From assembly GCF_001679925.1 (NCBI RefSeq), contig NZ_LYUZ01000013.1, positions 79,640 through 120,426 of the forward strand: DNA of 40,787 nucleotides, read 5' to 3'. Shown one piece after another: positions 24,465 through 32,063 of the stretch. This stretch comes from Leisingera sp. JC1. GTDB lineage: Bacteria; Pseudomonadota; Alphaproteobacteria; Rhodobacterales; Rhodobacteraceae. Under the pieces are notes generated by a model. The model made no database searches. It saw only the letters and a list, made by a program, of their open reading frames with translations, and was not told the DNA's origin. The position numbers and the translations under genes were made by a program. How positions within the stretch are numbered: position 1 is the first letter of the stretch; the number at the start of each line of letters is the position of its first letter.

Positions 24465-26504
24465 TTACACAGTGTGCTCTCGGCGCCCGTACTTCTTGGC
24501 CAGATCAACCTCCTGCCCCAGGTCCATCGCCGCGCGGTAGCCGCTTTGCACGGCGGCGGCGATAATATGCGGGGCCTCGGCATCGCCGATCCGGGTCACC
24601 GACTTGATCCCGGCTTCCCCCAGCCCCTCCCCCATTGCCTTCAGCCCTTCGTACAGGCCCAGAACCGGCAGGCGGCGGGTGAGCGGAATGATGGCATCGC
24701 AGGCAAGGGGGCTGCGCGCGTCCGAGAACATGCACGCCAGCACCGCTTCGCCCTGCTGCGCGGCCACCAGCATCCGGTTGGGCACCACCGCAACGCCCGC
24801 CTCGATCAGCGCCGCATTGGACTGGTAGACCTCCGTGGTCCACTGCCCCCAGTCGCAGGGGCGGCCTGCAGGCGTCACCAGGGTGACCCGGTGCCCTTCC
24901 TTGCGCAGCTGCAGCGCCAGGACCGAGCCGAGGTAGTAGTGGTCATCGTCATAGATCAACACATGACCGGCATCGAGCGGCTCCCCGTTCAGCACGGTCT
25001 CGGCAGACACGATCATGCCGGGCACTTCTTCTTCCAGCCCGGTGTCGGAGTGCCGCCCGATGGTATCCGTTGCCCAGACCGCCCCGGTAGCGGCAATCAC
25101 ATGCGAGACACCCAGGTCCAGCACATCCGCCGCCTCCAGCGGGCTTTCCGGGTAGACCTCCACATTGGTCAGCTTTTCGATCTGCCCGACCCGCCAGTCG
25201 CGCACGCGGGCCCATTCCATCATCCCCGGCAAGCGGGATTCGCGGGTGACGCGGCCACCGAGGACACGGCGCGCCTCGGCCAGCATCACCGAATGGCCGC
25301 GCTCGCCCAGCACCCGGGCAGCCTCCAGCCCGGCGGGCCCGGCGCCAACCACCAGCACCTTCTCCGGCGCCTCGCTGCGCCCGGTCTTTTCCGGGTGCCA
25401 GCCTTGGCGCCATTCCTCGCCCATGGTCGGGTTCTGGGTGCAGCGCAGCGGCACCCCCAGCGAGTCATGCGCGTAGCAGATGTTGCAGCCGATGCATTCG
25501 CGGATGTCCCCGCTGCGCCCCTCTTCGATCTTCTTCGGCAGGAACGGATCAGCAATCGACGGCCGCGCCGCGCCAATCAGGTCCTGCCCGCCCTGGCGGA
25601 TCACCTGCGCCATGGTGTCCGGCGAGGTGTACCGCCCCACCGCCACCACCGGTTTCGAGGTCAGCGATTTCGCCTGCGCAATGCTGCCGGTGAAAGACGC
25701 TTCCTTTACAAACCGGCTCGCGCCCATCTCGACGCTGTAGTCCGGCACCACCAGATCCCACAGGTCCGGCAGGTCCGCCAGCATGGCAAAGGCGTCATAG
25801 CTTTCCGCATCCTCGAGCCCGACGCTGAACCGGGTGGCGACGGCGCATTTGTGGCCAACCGCCTCCTTGGTTTCCTCGATCAGCTCGCGCACCAGCCGCA
25901 ACCGGTTTTCCAGGCTGCCGCCGTATTCATCGCTGCGGGTGTTGTTCACCGGGTCGAGGAATTCCGACAGCAGGTAGCCATGGGTGGCATAGACATAAAC
26001 GATATCAAACCCCGCCTCGACCGCCCGCAGCGCGGCATCGCGGTGCCAGTTGCGGATGTTCCGGATGTCCTCCCGGTCGATCTTTCTGGCCTGCCCCGGA
26101 TGCAGCACTGTAGAATCCGTCTGCAGCCGATTGCGCATGCCCAAGGGCGCCAGCCGGGTGCCGAAATTGGTCACCATGCCACCGCCGATCCACAGCTCCA
26201 CCCCGGCCAGCGCGCCATGCTCATGCACAGCGTCCGTCATCAGCCGGTTGGCGCGGATGTCATCCTCATCCCACAGCGCAGCATAGGGGTAATAGTCGTT
26301 GTCCGAGGTCGGGTGGATCGAGCAGAACTCGGTATTCACCACCCCCCAGCCGCCTTCCGCCTTCATTCCGCGCATCGCCGCCACCGTCCGCGGCCGCCGC
26401 CAGCCCATTCCGGCACAGTGCGGCACCTGGTAAAACCGGTTCCTCGTCTCCACGGGACCGATTTTCAATGGCTGGAACAGGATGTCATGGCGGGGATCGC
26501 GCAT
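24465..26504 (-). CDS. Trimethylamine-dehydrogenase-like Fe-S flavoprotein (N-demethylase candidate)
   Basis: This 679-residue protein has an FMN TIM barrel (about 1-370), a four-cysteine 4Fe-4S site (Cys337, 340, 343, 355) and a C-terminal dinucleotide domain (VLVVGAGPAGLEAARVLG from 383). It is strikingly like trimethylamine/dimethylamine dehydrogenase: NRFYQVPHC keeps Cys30, the residue that forms 6-S-cysteinyl FMN there, and Tyr172/His175 match catalytic Tyr169/His172. The aromatic cage that holds trimethylammonium is changed: Tyr60 is Phe60, and the regions of Trp264 and Trp355 lack Trp. A different methylated amine is therefore likely; dimethylglycine-demethylase DgcA is a related case. 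Divergent from the binding-protein gene with an operator between. Confidence 0.85.
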   Translation of the reverse strand: MRDPRHDILFQPLKIGPVETRNRFYQVPHCAGMGWRRPRTVAAMRGMKAEGGWGVVNTEFCSIHPTSDNDYYPYAALWDEDDIRANRLMTDAVHEHGALAGVELWIGGGMVTNFGTRLAPLGMRNRLQTDSTVLHPGQARKIDREDIRNIRNWHRDAALRAVEAGFDIVYVYATHGYLLSEFLDPVNNTRSDEYGGSLENRLRLVRELIEETKEAVGHKCAVATRFSVGLEDAESYDAFAMLADLPDLWDLVVPDYSVEMGASRFVKEASFTGSIAQAKSLTSKPVVAVGRYTSPDTMAQVIRQGGQDLIGAARPSIADPFLPKKIEEGRSGDIRECIGCNICYAHDSLGVPLRCTQNPTMGEEWRQGWHPEKTGRSEAPEKVLVVGAGPAGLEAARVLGERGHSVMLAEARRVLGGRVTRESRLPGMMEWARVRDWRVGQIEKLTNVEVYPESPLEAADVLDLGVSHVIAATGAVWATDTIGRHSDTGLEEEVPGMIVSAETVLNGEPLDAGHVLIYDDDHYYLGSVLALQLRKEGHRVTLVTPAGRPCDWGQWTTEVYQSNAALIEAGVAVVPNRMLVAAQQGEAVLACMFSDARSPLACDAIIPLTRRLPVLGLYEGLKAMGEGLGEAGIKSVTRIGDAEAPHIIAAAVQSGYRAAMDLGQEVDLAKKYGRREHTV

Positions 26505-26547
26505 CAGTCTTTACCCTTCGATAGGCTGGCCTCACTTCTCAATTTAA

Positions 26548-26559
26548 TTGAGCGCTCAA
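26548..26559. promoter_or_regulatory. Operator TTGAGCGCTCAA, copy 2
   Basis: This is an exact copy of the 12-bp palindrome, flanked by AT-rich sequence. It lies 44 bp upstream of the flavoprotein ATG (minus strand) and about 112 bp upstream of the binding-protein ATG (plus strand), so it can serve both divergent units. Confidence 0.8.
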
Positions 26560-26671
26560 ATAATTCTTGAGTCAAGCCGGTTTCCCTCCTAACCTTTTCC
26601 TTATCACGGCCATGCCCGTGCCGAAGAGGGCAAAGACGGGAAAACAGGGCCGCGGCAACAGGGAGACTTTC

Positions 26672-27733
26672 ATGAAAATTTTGAAAACAGCCACTGCGCT
26701 TGGCATGGTTTTGTCGCTTCAGGCAGGGTCCGGCCTGGCCGCCGATGCAGACCTGACGGTGTTCGATTGGGCCGGTTACGAGGACCCGGAGTTCTTCGCC
26801 GCCTATATCGACGAACACGGCGACAGCCCGACCTTCGCCTTCTTCGGCGACGAGGAGGAGGCCTTTCAGAAACTGCGCTCCGGGTTCCGCGCCGACGCAG
26901 TGCACCCGTGTTCGCAGTCGGTGCCGAAATGGATCGAAGCCGGCCTGCTCGCGCCCCTGGACACGTCCAAGATCGAACGGTGGGATGAACTTGAGCCCAG
27001 CTTCCGCGACATTAAGGCATACACCAAGGACGGGCAGAGCTACTTCATCCCGGCGGACTGGGGCAACACGGCGGTCACCTATCACAGTGACCATCTGAGC
27101 GACGCGGACGTGGCCTCCTTGCACGCCTTCGCGGACCCCAAGCACCAGGGCCGCATCTCGATCGGTGACAATGTTGACGACGCCTATGCGCTGGCATTCC
27201 TGGCCACCGGCGTCAAGGACTGGACAAATGCCACGGATGAGCAGTTCCAGGCGGCCTCGGAATTCCTGCGCGCCGTTCACCAGAACGTTCGCACCTACTG
27301 GTCCGACGGCGCCTCGCTGGCGCAGCTGATGCAAAGCGGCGAGGTCTACCTGGCCTGGGCCTGGAACGAGACCTATTCAACGATGAGCTACGAAGGCCAC
27401 CCGATCGCGATCAAACGCGATACGGATGAGGGCGCGTCCAGCTGGGTCTGCGGCTATGCCAAATTAGCCGATGCACCGGGGTCCGAGGACAAGTTCTATG
27501 ATTTCATCAACGCCTGGCTGGAACCGAAGACGGCAAACTACCTGGTGAACAACTGGGGCTATGGCCACGGCAATGCCAAGGCAATGGCGGAAATGAACGC
27601 CGAGGACCTTACCGCAATGGGGCTTGAGATCAGCGAAGACCTGAAGACCAAAACCCTGTGGCAAGCGCCGGTGCCTTCCGAACTGCGCGAGAAGATGATT
27701 GCCGAATTCGAGCTGATCAAAGCCGGTTTCTGA
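26672..27733 (+). CDS. Periplasmic binding protein, PotD/spermidine-type, of the catabolic cluster
   Basis: This 353-residue secreted protein has a signal peptide (residues 1-23, ending GLAADA) followed by LTVFDWAGYEDPEFF and a type II binding fold of the PotD/PotF family, whose members bind polyamines and related cations. Tryptophans and acidic residues (WNETYSTMSY, YWSDGASLAQL, DWGNTAV) could form a cation-pi cage, but I cannot map the site. The ATG at 26672 has GGGAG seven bases upstream; the longer frame from 26567 would add 35 residues ahead of the signal peptide. Its ATPase and permeases are encoded convergently from 28959 to 30648, so the importer is split between two promoters with the same operator. 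Confidence 0.85.
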   Translation: MKILKTATALGMVLSLQAGSGLAADADLTVFDWAGYEDPEFFAAYIDEHGDSPTFAFFGDEEEAFQKLRSGFRADAVHPCSQSVPKWIEAGLLAPLDTSKIERWDELEPSFRDIKAYTKDGQSYFIPADWGNTAVTYHSDHLSDADVASLHAFADPKHQGRISIGDNVDDAYALAFLATGVKDWTNATDEQFQAASEFLRAVHQNVRTYWSDGASLAQLMQSGEVYLAWAWNETYSTMSYEGHPIAIKRDTDEGASSWVCGYAKLADAPGSEDKFYDFINAWLEPKTANYLVNNWGYGHGNAKAMAEMNAEDLTAMGLEISEDLKTKTLWQAPVPSELREKMIAEFELIKAGF

Positions 27734-27761
27734 CTCCGGCTTACGGCTCCCGGTGAACATG

Positions 27762-27792
27762 AAAACGCCCCGCCAATCCGGCGGGGCGTTTT
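27762..27792. terminator. Bidirectional terminator
   Basis: AAAACGCCCCGCC (27762-27774) and its exact inverse GGCGGGGCGTTTT (27780-27792) flank a 5-base loop between the convergent binding-protein and ATPase genes. A-run and T-run make it functional from both sides. Confidence 0.9.
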
Positions 27793-27855
27793 ATGAATGG
27801 GCTTCTCTGACAGCCTAAACTTTGCCCGCACCGCCGCAGAGGCGCGGACCCTGCT

Positions 27856-28959
27856 CTATTGGAACAGCACGATCGAATCCGCGCCCCAGCCAACCGGCAC
27901 TGTGCTGCCCGCAGGCACGATCGACCGGCCCGCAGTGTTGCGCATCGAGATGGTCACATCCTCGGCATGGCCGGGCAAGCGCACGCTGTAATAGGTCATA
28001 TCGCCGTAATAGGCGGTGCCGGTCACCTCTCCCCTGGCCACCTGTTCGGCGTGCTCATTGCCGTCAAACAGAATTGTCAGCATCTCCGGCCGGATGCCGA
28101 TTGAATTCAGCCGCCCCGGATCCAGCCCCTCGGGGATCTGGGCCGACGGCAGCGCAATGCTGCCTAGCGCAGGAATGTCGAGCGCCAGATGGCCGTTGAT
28201 CGGCCCGGTGGCGCGGGCATCGAGGAAGTTCATAACCCCGATGAAGGAGGCGACGCGCCGGTCGACAGGACGGCGGTACAGCTGTTCCGGAGTGGCGAGC
28301 TGGGCAATCCGGCCTTCGAACATCACCGCAATCCGGTCGGACATCGTCAGCGCCTCCTCCTGGTCGTGGGTCACCAGGATGAAGGTGATGCCGAGCTTCT
28401 GCTGCAGCTGGCGCAATTCGACCTGCATCTGATCACGCAGCTTCTTGTCCAGCGCCGACAGCGGCTCATCCAGCAGCACCACTTTCGGCTTCATAACCAG
28501 CGCCCGGGCCAGCGCTACCCTCTGGCGCTGGCCGCCTGACAACTCATGCGCAGCGCGGGCGCCCAGGCCGCCCAGGTCCACCATATTCAACGCCTGCTCC
28601 ACCTCGCGGGCAATTTCCGCCTTTGGCAGCTTGCGGGTCTTGAGGCCATAGCCGACGTTCTCTGCCACAGTTAAATGCGGAAAAATGGCATAGGACTGGA
28701 ATACCATATTGGTGGGGCGCCGGTTGGCCGGAACCCCCGCCATGTTCTTGCCGCCGATCATAATGGTGCCGCTTGACGGCATCTCAAACCCGGCGATCAT
28801 CCGCAGCAGGGTGGTCTTGCCGCACCCCGAGGGTCCCAGCAGGGAGAAGAACTCACCCTCGTTGATGGTTGCGTCGATGCCTTTCAATGCCTGAAAGGTC
28901 CCGAATGACTTGGTGATGCCTTTCAGATCGATGATAGGCTTGGGGAGCGGGGACGTCAT
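27856..28959 (-). CDS. ABC transporter ATP-binding protein, PotA-like
   Basis: This 367-residue ATPase has Walker A GPSGCGKTT, signature LSGGQRQRVALARAL, Walker B VVLLDEPLSALD, the switch histidine in LVTHDQEEALTMSDRI and a C-terminal TOBE-type domain. It belongs to the polyamine/opine/quaternary-amine importer group. The ATG at 28959 follows the permease stop by one base and has GGAGG about twelve bases upstream; the TTG at 28968 is too close to that ribosome site. Last gene of the Rieske-permease-permease-ATPase operon. Confidence 0.9.
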   Translation of the reverse strand: MTSPLPKPIIDLKGITKSFGTFQALKGIDATINEGEFFSLLGPSGCGKTTLLRMIAGFEMPSSGTIMIGGKNMAGVPANRRPTNMVFQSYAIFPHLTVAENVGYGLKTRKLPKAEIAREVEQALNMVDLGGLGARAAHELSGGQRQRVALARALVMKPKVVLLDEPLSALDKKLRDQMQVELRQLQQKLGITFILVTHDQEEALTMSDRIAVMFEGRIAQLATPEQLYRRPVDRRVASFIGVMNFLDARATGPINGHLALDIPALGSIALPSAQIPEGLDPGRLNSIGIRPEMLTILFDGNEHAEQVARGEVTGTAYYGDMTYYSVRLPGHAEDVTISMRNTAGRSIVPAGSTVPVGWGADSIVLFQ

Positions 28960-28960
28960 G

Positions 28961-29794
28961 TCAGGCAAATCCTCCGGTGGCTGAAGCTTCGATACCCTGT
29001 TTTCTGGCGGACCGGCGGCGGAACCACTCGGCCAGGATCAGGAGCAGGACGGACAGGACCAGCAGGATCGTCCCCAGCGCCATCACTGACGGCAGCTTTC
29101 CAGGGAAGCGCAGCTGGCTCCAGATGTAGACCGGCAGCGTGACTTCGGTGCCGGTCAGGAAGAACGCGATGATGAACTCATCGAGCGAAATGGTGAAGGT
29201 GATCAGCAGGCTCGACACCACTCCCGGCATCACTAGCGGCAGGATCACCCGCCGGAACGTGCCCCAGCGGGTTTCACCCAGATCAAAAGATGCTTCTTCA
29301 AGGCTTTGATCAAGCCCCTGGAAGGCCGAGCTCAGGATCGCAATCGCAAACGGCGTGCAGATCAGCACATGGCCCAGGACCACAGTCACCAGCGACAGCG
29401 GCATGCCCAGCTGCATCAGCAGGACCAGCAGTGCCACCGCCACGATGATTTCCGGCAGCACCAGCGGCAGCAGGATGAAGCTCATGATGCCGCGCTTGAG
29501 CGGAAACCGGTAGCGGGCGGCGGCCCGCGCGGCGCAGGCGCCCAGCACGGTGCTCAGCACCGCCGACGACAGGCCGACCACCAGCGAATTCCGCACCGCG
29601 CCATGCAGCGCTTCGGTCTGCCACAGCACGCCGAACCACTTTGCCGTGAACCCGGTCAGCGGAAAGGAGATGACCGTCGCATCGTTGAACGCGAACATCG
29701 GCAGCAGGATCACCGGCGCATAGAGAAACACCATGTAGGCAACCGCGTAAACGGCCAGCCATTTGGACGGGAGAGACTTCAGTGCGGACTTCAT
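28961..29794 (-). CDS. ABC transporter permease, PotC-like
   Basis: This 277-residue inner-membrane permease has about six hydrophobic segments and the cytoplasmic EAA loop (EEASFDLGETRWGTFRRVILPLVMPG, here noted by its ends). It is the second permease of the polyamine-type importer. Its ATG overlaps the stop of the first permease as ATGA (29791-29794). The C-terminus is basic (RRRSARKQG). Confidence 0.9.
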   Translation of the reverse strand: MKSALKSLPSKWLAVYAVAYMVFLYAPVILLPMFAFNDATVISFPLTGFTAKWFGVLWQTEALHGAVRNSLVVGLSSAVLSTVLGACAARAAARYRFPLKRGIMSFILLPLVLPEIIVAVALLVLLMQLGMPLSLVTVVLGHVLICTPFAIAILSSAFQGLDQSLEEASFDLGETRWGTFRRVILPLVMPGVVSSLLITFTISLDEFIIAFFLTGTEVTLPVYIWSQLRFPGKLPSVMALGTILLVLSVLLLILAEWFRRRSARKQGIEASATGGFA

Positions 29795-30648
29795 TGAACT
29801 TTGCCCCCGAACCGTTTGCCAAGCAGGAAGATGACCGCGCTGATGCTCGCCACGATCAGCATTGACGACAGCGCCAGCGCGGCGCCCAGCGGCGCGTTAT
29901 TCGCCTTGCCGAACTGAATCTGGATCATGTTGGCGATCATCAGCCCGTCGGTGCCGCCGACCAGCTTGGGGGTGATGAAATCGCCAATAGTCGGGATCAA
30001 TACGATCAGCGTGGAGGCGACCACGCCCGGCATTGCCAGCGGCAGAGTGATCCGGAAGAACCGCCGCACCGGGCCGTCGCCCAGGTCCTCGGCCGCCTCC
30101 AGCAGCGAGCGGTCGATTTTCTCCAGCGCCACGAAGATCGGCAGGATCGCAAACGGCGCCCAGGCATGGGCCAGCGTCAGCACCACGGCGTTGGCGTTGT
30201 ACAGCAGGAAGGTCAGCGGCTCCTCAATGATGCCCAGCCCTTTCAGCGCGGTGTTGAGCACGCCGTTGTAGCCCAGGATCACCTTCCACAGGAACACCCG
30301 CAGCAGATAACTGGTCCAGAACGGAACCGTGATCAGGAACAGCCACAGCGCTTTGCGCTGCTTGACGTGGAAAGACAGGTAATAGGCAATCGGAAAGGCC
30401 AGAACCACGGTCACCAGCGTGACGATCAGCGAGATCTTCAGCGAGCGGAAGATCAAGGTGCTGTAGATCGGCTTGCTCCAGGCCTCCCGGTAATTATCCA
30501 GCGTGAGAGTGGTATCGAGCTCCAGATAGTTCTGGGTCCAGAAGCTGAACGTCAGCACCATTATCAGGGGTGCGGCCAGCATCAGCAGCGAATAGAGCAA
30601 AGTCGGGCTGATCAAAGCGAGGCCTTGGCGCCTCTCTCCTGTTAACAT
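29791..30648 (-). CDS. ABC transporter permease, PotB-like
   Basis: This 285-residue inner-membrane permease has about six hydrophobic segments and the EAA loop (EAAEDLGDGPVRRFFRITLPLAMPG, here noted by its ends). The ATG at 30648 is chosen because GGAGG lies nine bases upstream; a start at 30711 would precede the hairpin and overlap the Rieske gene. It follows the Rieske oxygenase gene by 59 bp, which contain the hairpin at 30675-30702. With the PotC- and PotA-like genes and the binding protein at 26672 it forms one importer. Confidence 0.9.
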   Translation of the reverse strand: MLTGERRQGLALISPTLLYSLLMLAAPLIMVLTFSFWTQNYLELDTTLTLDNYREAWSKPIYSTLIFRSLKISLIVTLVTVVLAFPIAYYLSFHVKQRKALWLFLITVPFWTSYLLRVFLWKVILGYNGVLNTALKGLGIIEEPLTFLLYNANAVVLTLAHAWAPFAILPIFVALEKIDRSLLEAAEDLGDGPVRRFFRITLPLAMPGVVASTLIVLIPTIGDFITPKLVGGTDGLMIANMIQIQFGKANNAPLGAALALSSMLIVASISAVIFLLGKRFGGKVQ

Positions 30649-30674
30649 TCCTGGGTCCTCCTGCCCCGTTAATA

Positions 30675-30702
30675 GGGCGCCGCCAGTGCCTTGGCGGCGC
30701 CC
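30675..30702 (-). terminator. Intercistronic hairpin between Rieske and transporter genes
   Basis: GGGCGCCGCC (30675-30684) pairs perfectly with GGCGGCGCCC (30693-30702) around an 8-base loop, 5 bp past the Rieske stop. On the minus strand it is followed by TATTAAC, not a T run. It is probably a partial terminator or 3' protection element that raises Rieske mRNA over transporter mRNA. Confidence 0.65.
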
Positions 30703-30707
30703 TCCAT

Positions 30708-31913
30708 TCATGTCTTGTCAAGCTGCGCAAGCAGTTCCGCGTTGCGGGCCTTCAGCTGCCCGGGTTCCGGTTCGTCATGGTCGAGAACCGGGAATATCTT
30801 GCGCAATTCATCGTGGTAGCTGCGCACGCCATTCTCCAAATCGGAAAGGATAACCCCATCATAAGCACTGGAGAACGCCGCCTCCCAGCACCATTCGATC
30901 AACTGCTCGTCCTCTTTCGAGGTGATCCGGTCGATGCGCCCGCTGAGATAGCGCGCGGCGCGCATCAGCCGGTCTTCGCCAGGCCGCTTGTAGCAGGCGC
31001 TGCGCTGGATGGTGCGGCCGTTTTCAACCGGGAACTCGTGGTAGAAAATGACCGAATCCGGGTAGACTCCGAACACAAGATTCGGGAACAGGGCGAGATA
31101 GAGCCAAGTGGTCTCGGCAACCCCGTCAGGCATATCCGTCTGGGGCAGCAGAGATTTGTACTTCCGTACACTCCAAAGGCGCCCGTCGCCGCCGCGGAAG
31201 CCCCCGTAGGAGCGCGCAACTCCCTCGCTGAAGGATTCATCGGCGTAATTGCTGCCGAACAGGTCGTGCAGGCCGGGATGCGCCAGCGGCACATGGTAGC
31301 CCTCATTGTCGACGTCACGCACGCATTTCCAGTTTGCCTCGATTTCGGTCAAGGCGATCCCCGCTCCGTCCGGCAGGATGGTGTCCAGGCCATAAGGCGC
31401 GACCTCCTCGTCGAAACGTGCCATGATCTCCGAGACCGGAGGCTGCGGCCCGGGCTTGAAACGGACAAAGACAAACCCTTGCCAGATATCCATTTCCACC
31501 GGCTTCAAGCCCCATTCCACCGGGTCCAGATCCGGCAGCGTCTCGGGCCGGGCAGCTCCCCGCAGGGTGCCGTCCAGATTGTAGACCCAGCCGTGGAACG
31601 GACAGATGATCGCATTTTTACACTGCCCCTTCTCCTCGGCCAGCACGCGGCTGCCGCGGTGGCGGCACAAGTTGTGGAAAGCGCGGACATTGCCGTCCTT
31701 GCCGCGCACAACCAGCGCCCGCTCGCCCACGAATTCGGCGGTCATGTAATCGCCTGGCTCCGGCACGTCGTTCACGTGGCACACAAGCTGCCAATGCCGA
31801 CGGAACAGGTGCTCCTTTTCTTCCTCCAGCAGTTCCGGATTGAAGTAGCTCCAGGCGGGCAATCCGGTGCGGCCGGCTCTGGGATCAGACTGAATCAGCA
31901 CTTCGTCCTTCAT
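30708..31913 (-). CDS. Rieske non-heme iron oxygenase, alpha subunit (quaternary-amine demethylase type)
   Basis: This 401-residue oxygenase has a Rieske centre Cys83-x-His85 (NLCRHRGSRV) and Cys104-x-x-His107 (ICPFHGW). The mononuclear iron motif DVDNEGYHVPLAH carries His207 and His212. The architecture matches GbcA/CntA/stachydrine-demethylase-like enzymes, which hydroxylate an N-methyl or N-alkyl group of quaternary ammonium substrates and release formaldehyde. No reductase gene is adjacent, so electrons must come from elsewhere. The ATG at 31913 has GGAAGGAG eight bases upstream; ATG 31949 lacks a ribosome site. It heads the operon with the importer, so uptake and first attack are co-expressed; an operator lies 44 bp upstream. 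Confidence 0.85.
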   Translation of the reverse strand: MKDEVLIQSDPRAGRTGLPAWSYFNPELLEEEKEHLFRRHWQLVCHVNDVPEPGDYMTAEFVGERALVVRGKDGNVRAFHNLCRHRGSRVLAEEKGQCKNAIICPFHGWVYNLDGTLRGAARPETLPDLDPVEWGLKPVEMDIWQGFVFVRFKPGPQPPVSEIMARFDEEVAPYGLDTILPDGAGIALTEIEANWKCVRDVDNEGYHVPLAHPGLHDLFGSNYADESFSEGVARSYGGFRGGDGRLWSVRKYKSLLPQTDMPDGVAETTWLYLALFPNLVFGVYPDSVIFYHEFPVENGRTIQRSACYKRPGEDRLMRAARYLSGRIDRITSKEDEQLIEWCWEAAFSSAYDGVILSDLENGVRSYHDELRKIFPVLDHDEPEPGQLKARNAELLAQLDKT

Positions 31914-31950
31914 ACGGGTCTCCTTCCCTCTGACGGGAATCAATAGCATT

Positions 31951-31974
31951 TTTTATTTGAGCGCTCAAATAAAA
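31951..31974. promoter_or_regulatory. Operator TTGAGCGCTCAA, copy 3, within a 24-bp perfect palindrome
   Basis: The 12-bp core (31957-31968) is extended symmetrically by TTTTAT on the left and ATAAAA on the right, giving a perfect 24-bp palindrome between the divergent Rieske and MttB-like genes. It is the most symmetric of the three copies. Confidence 0.8.
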
Positions 31975-32026
31975 TATTTCCGCCGAGAGTATTCTGCAGG
32001 CTGGACAAACCCGGATTTCCGCGCCA

Positions 32027-32048
32027 AGTTTGAGCGATCACTCAAACT
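32027..32048. promoter_or_regulatory. Variant operator with wider half-site spacing
   Basis: AGTTTGAG (32027-32034) and CTCAAACT (32041-32048) are exact inverse arms around CGATCA. The half-sites TTGAG/CTCAA match the operator but stand four bases further apart, centred on GATC. It ends 15 bp before the MttB-like ATG at 32064, so it may control that gene specifically. Confidence 0.55.
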
Positions 32049-32063
32049 CAAAGGATGGACATA

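Noticed and set aside
24474-26570. Plus-strand open frame of 698 codons opposite the TMADH-like gene
   Set aside because: The minus-strand product is an unmistakable flavoprotein; the opposite product is His/Arg/Pro-rich without motifs, as expected for a shadow frame.
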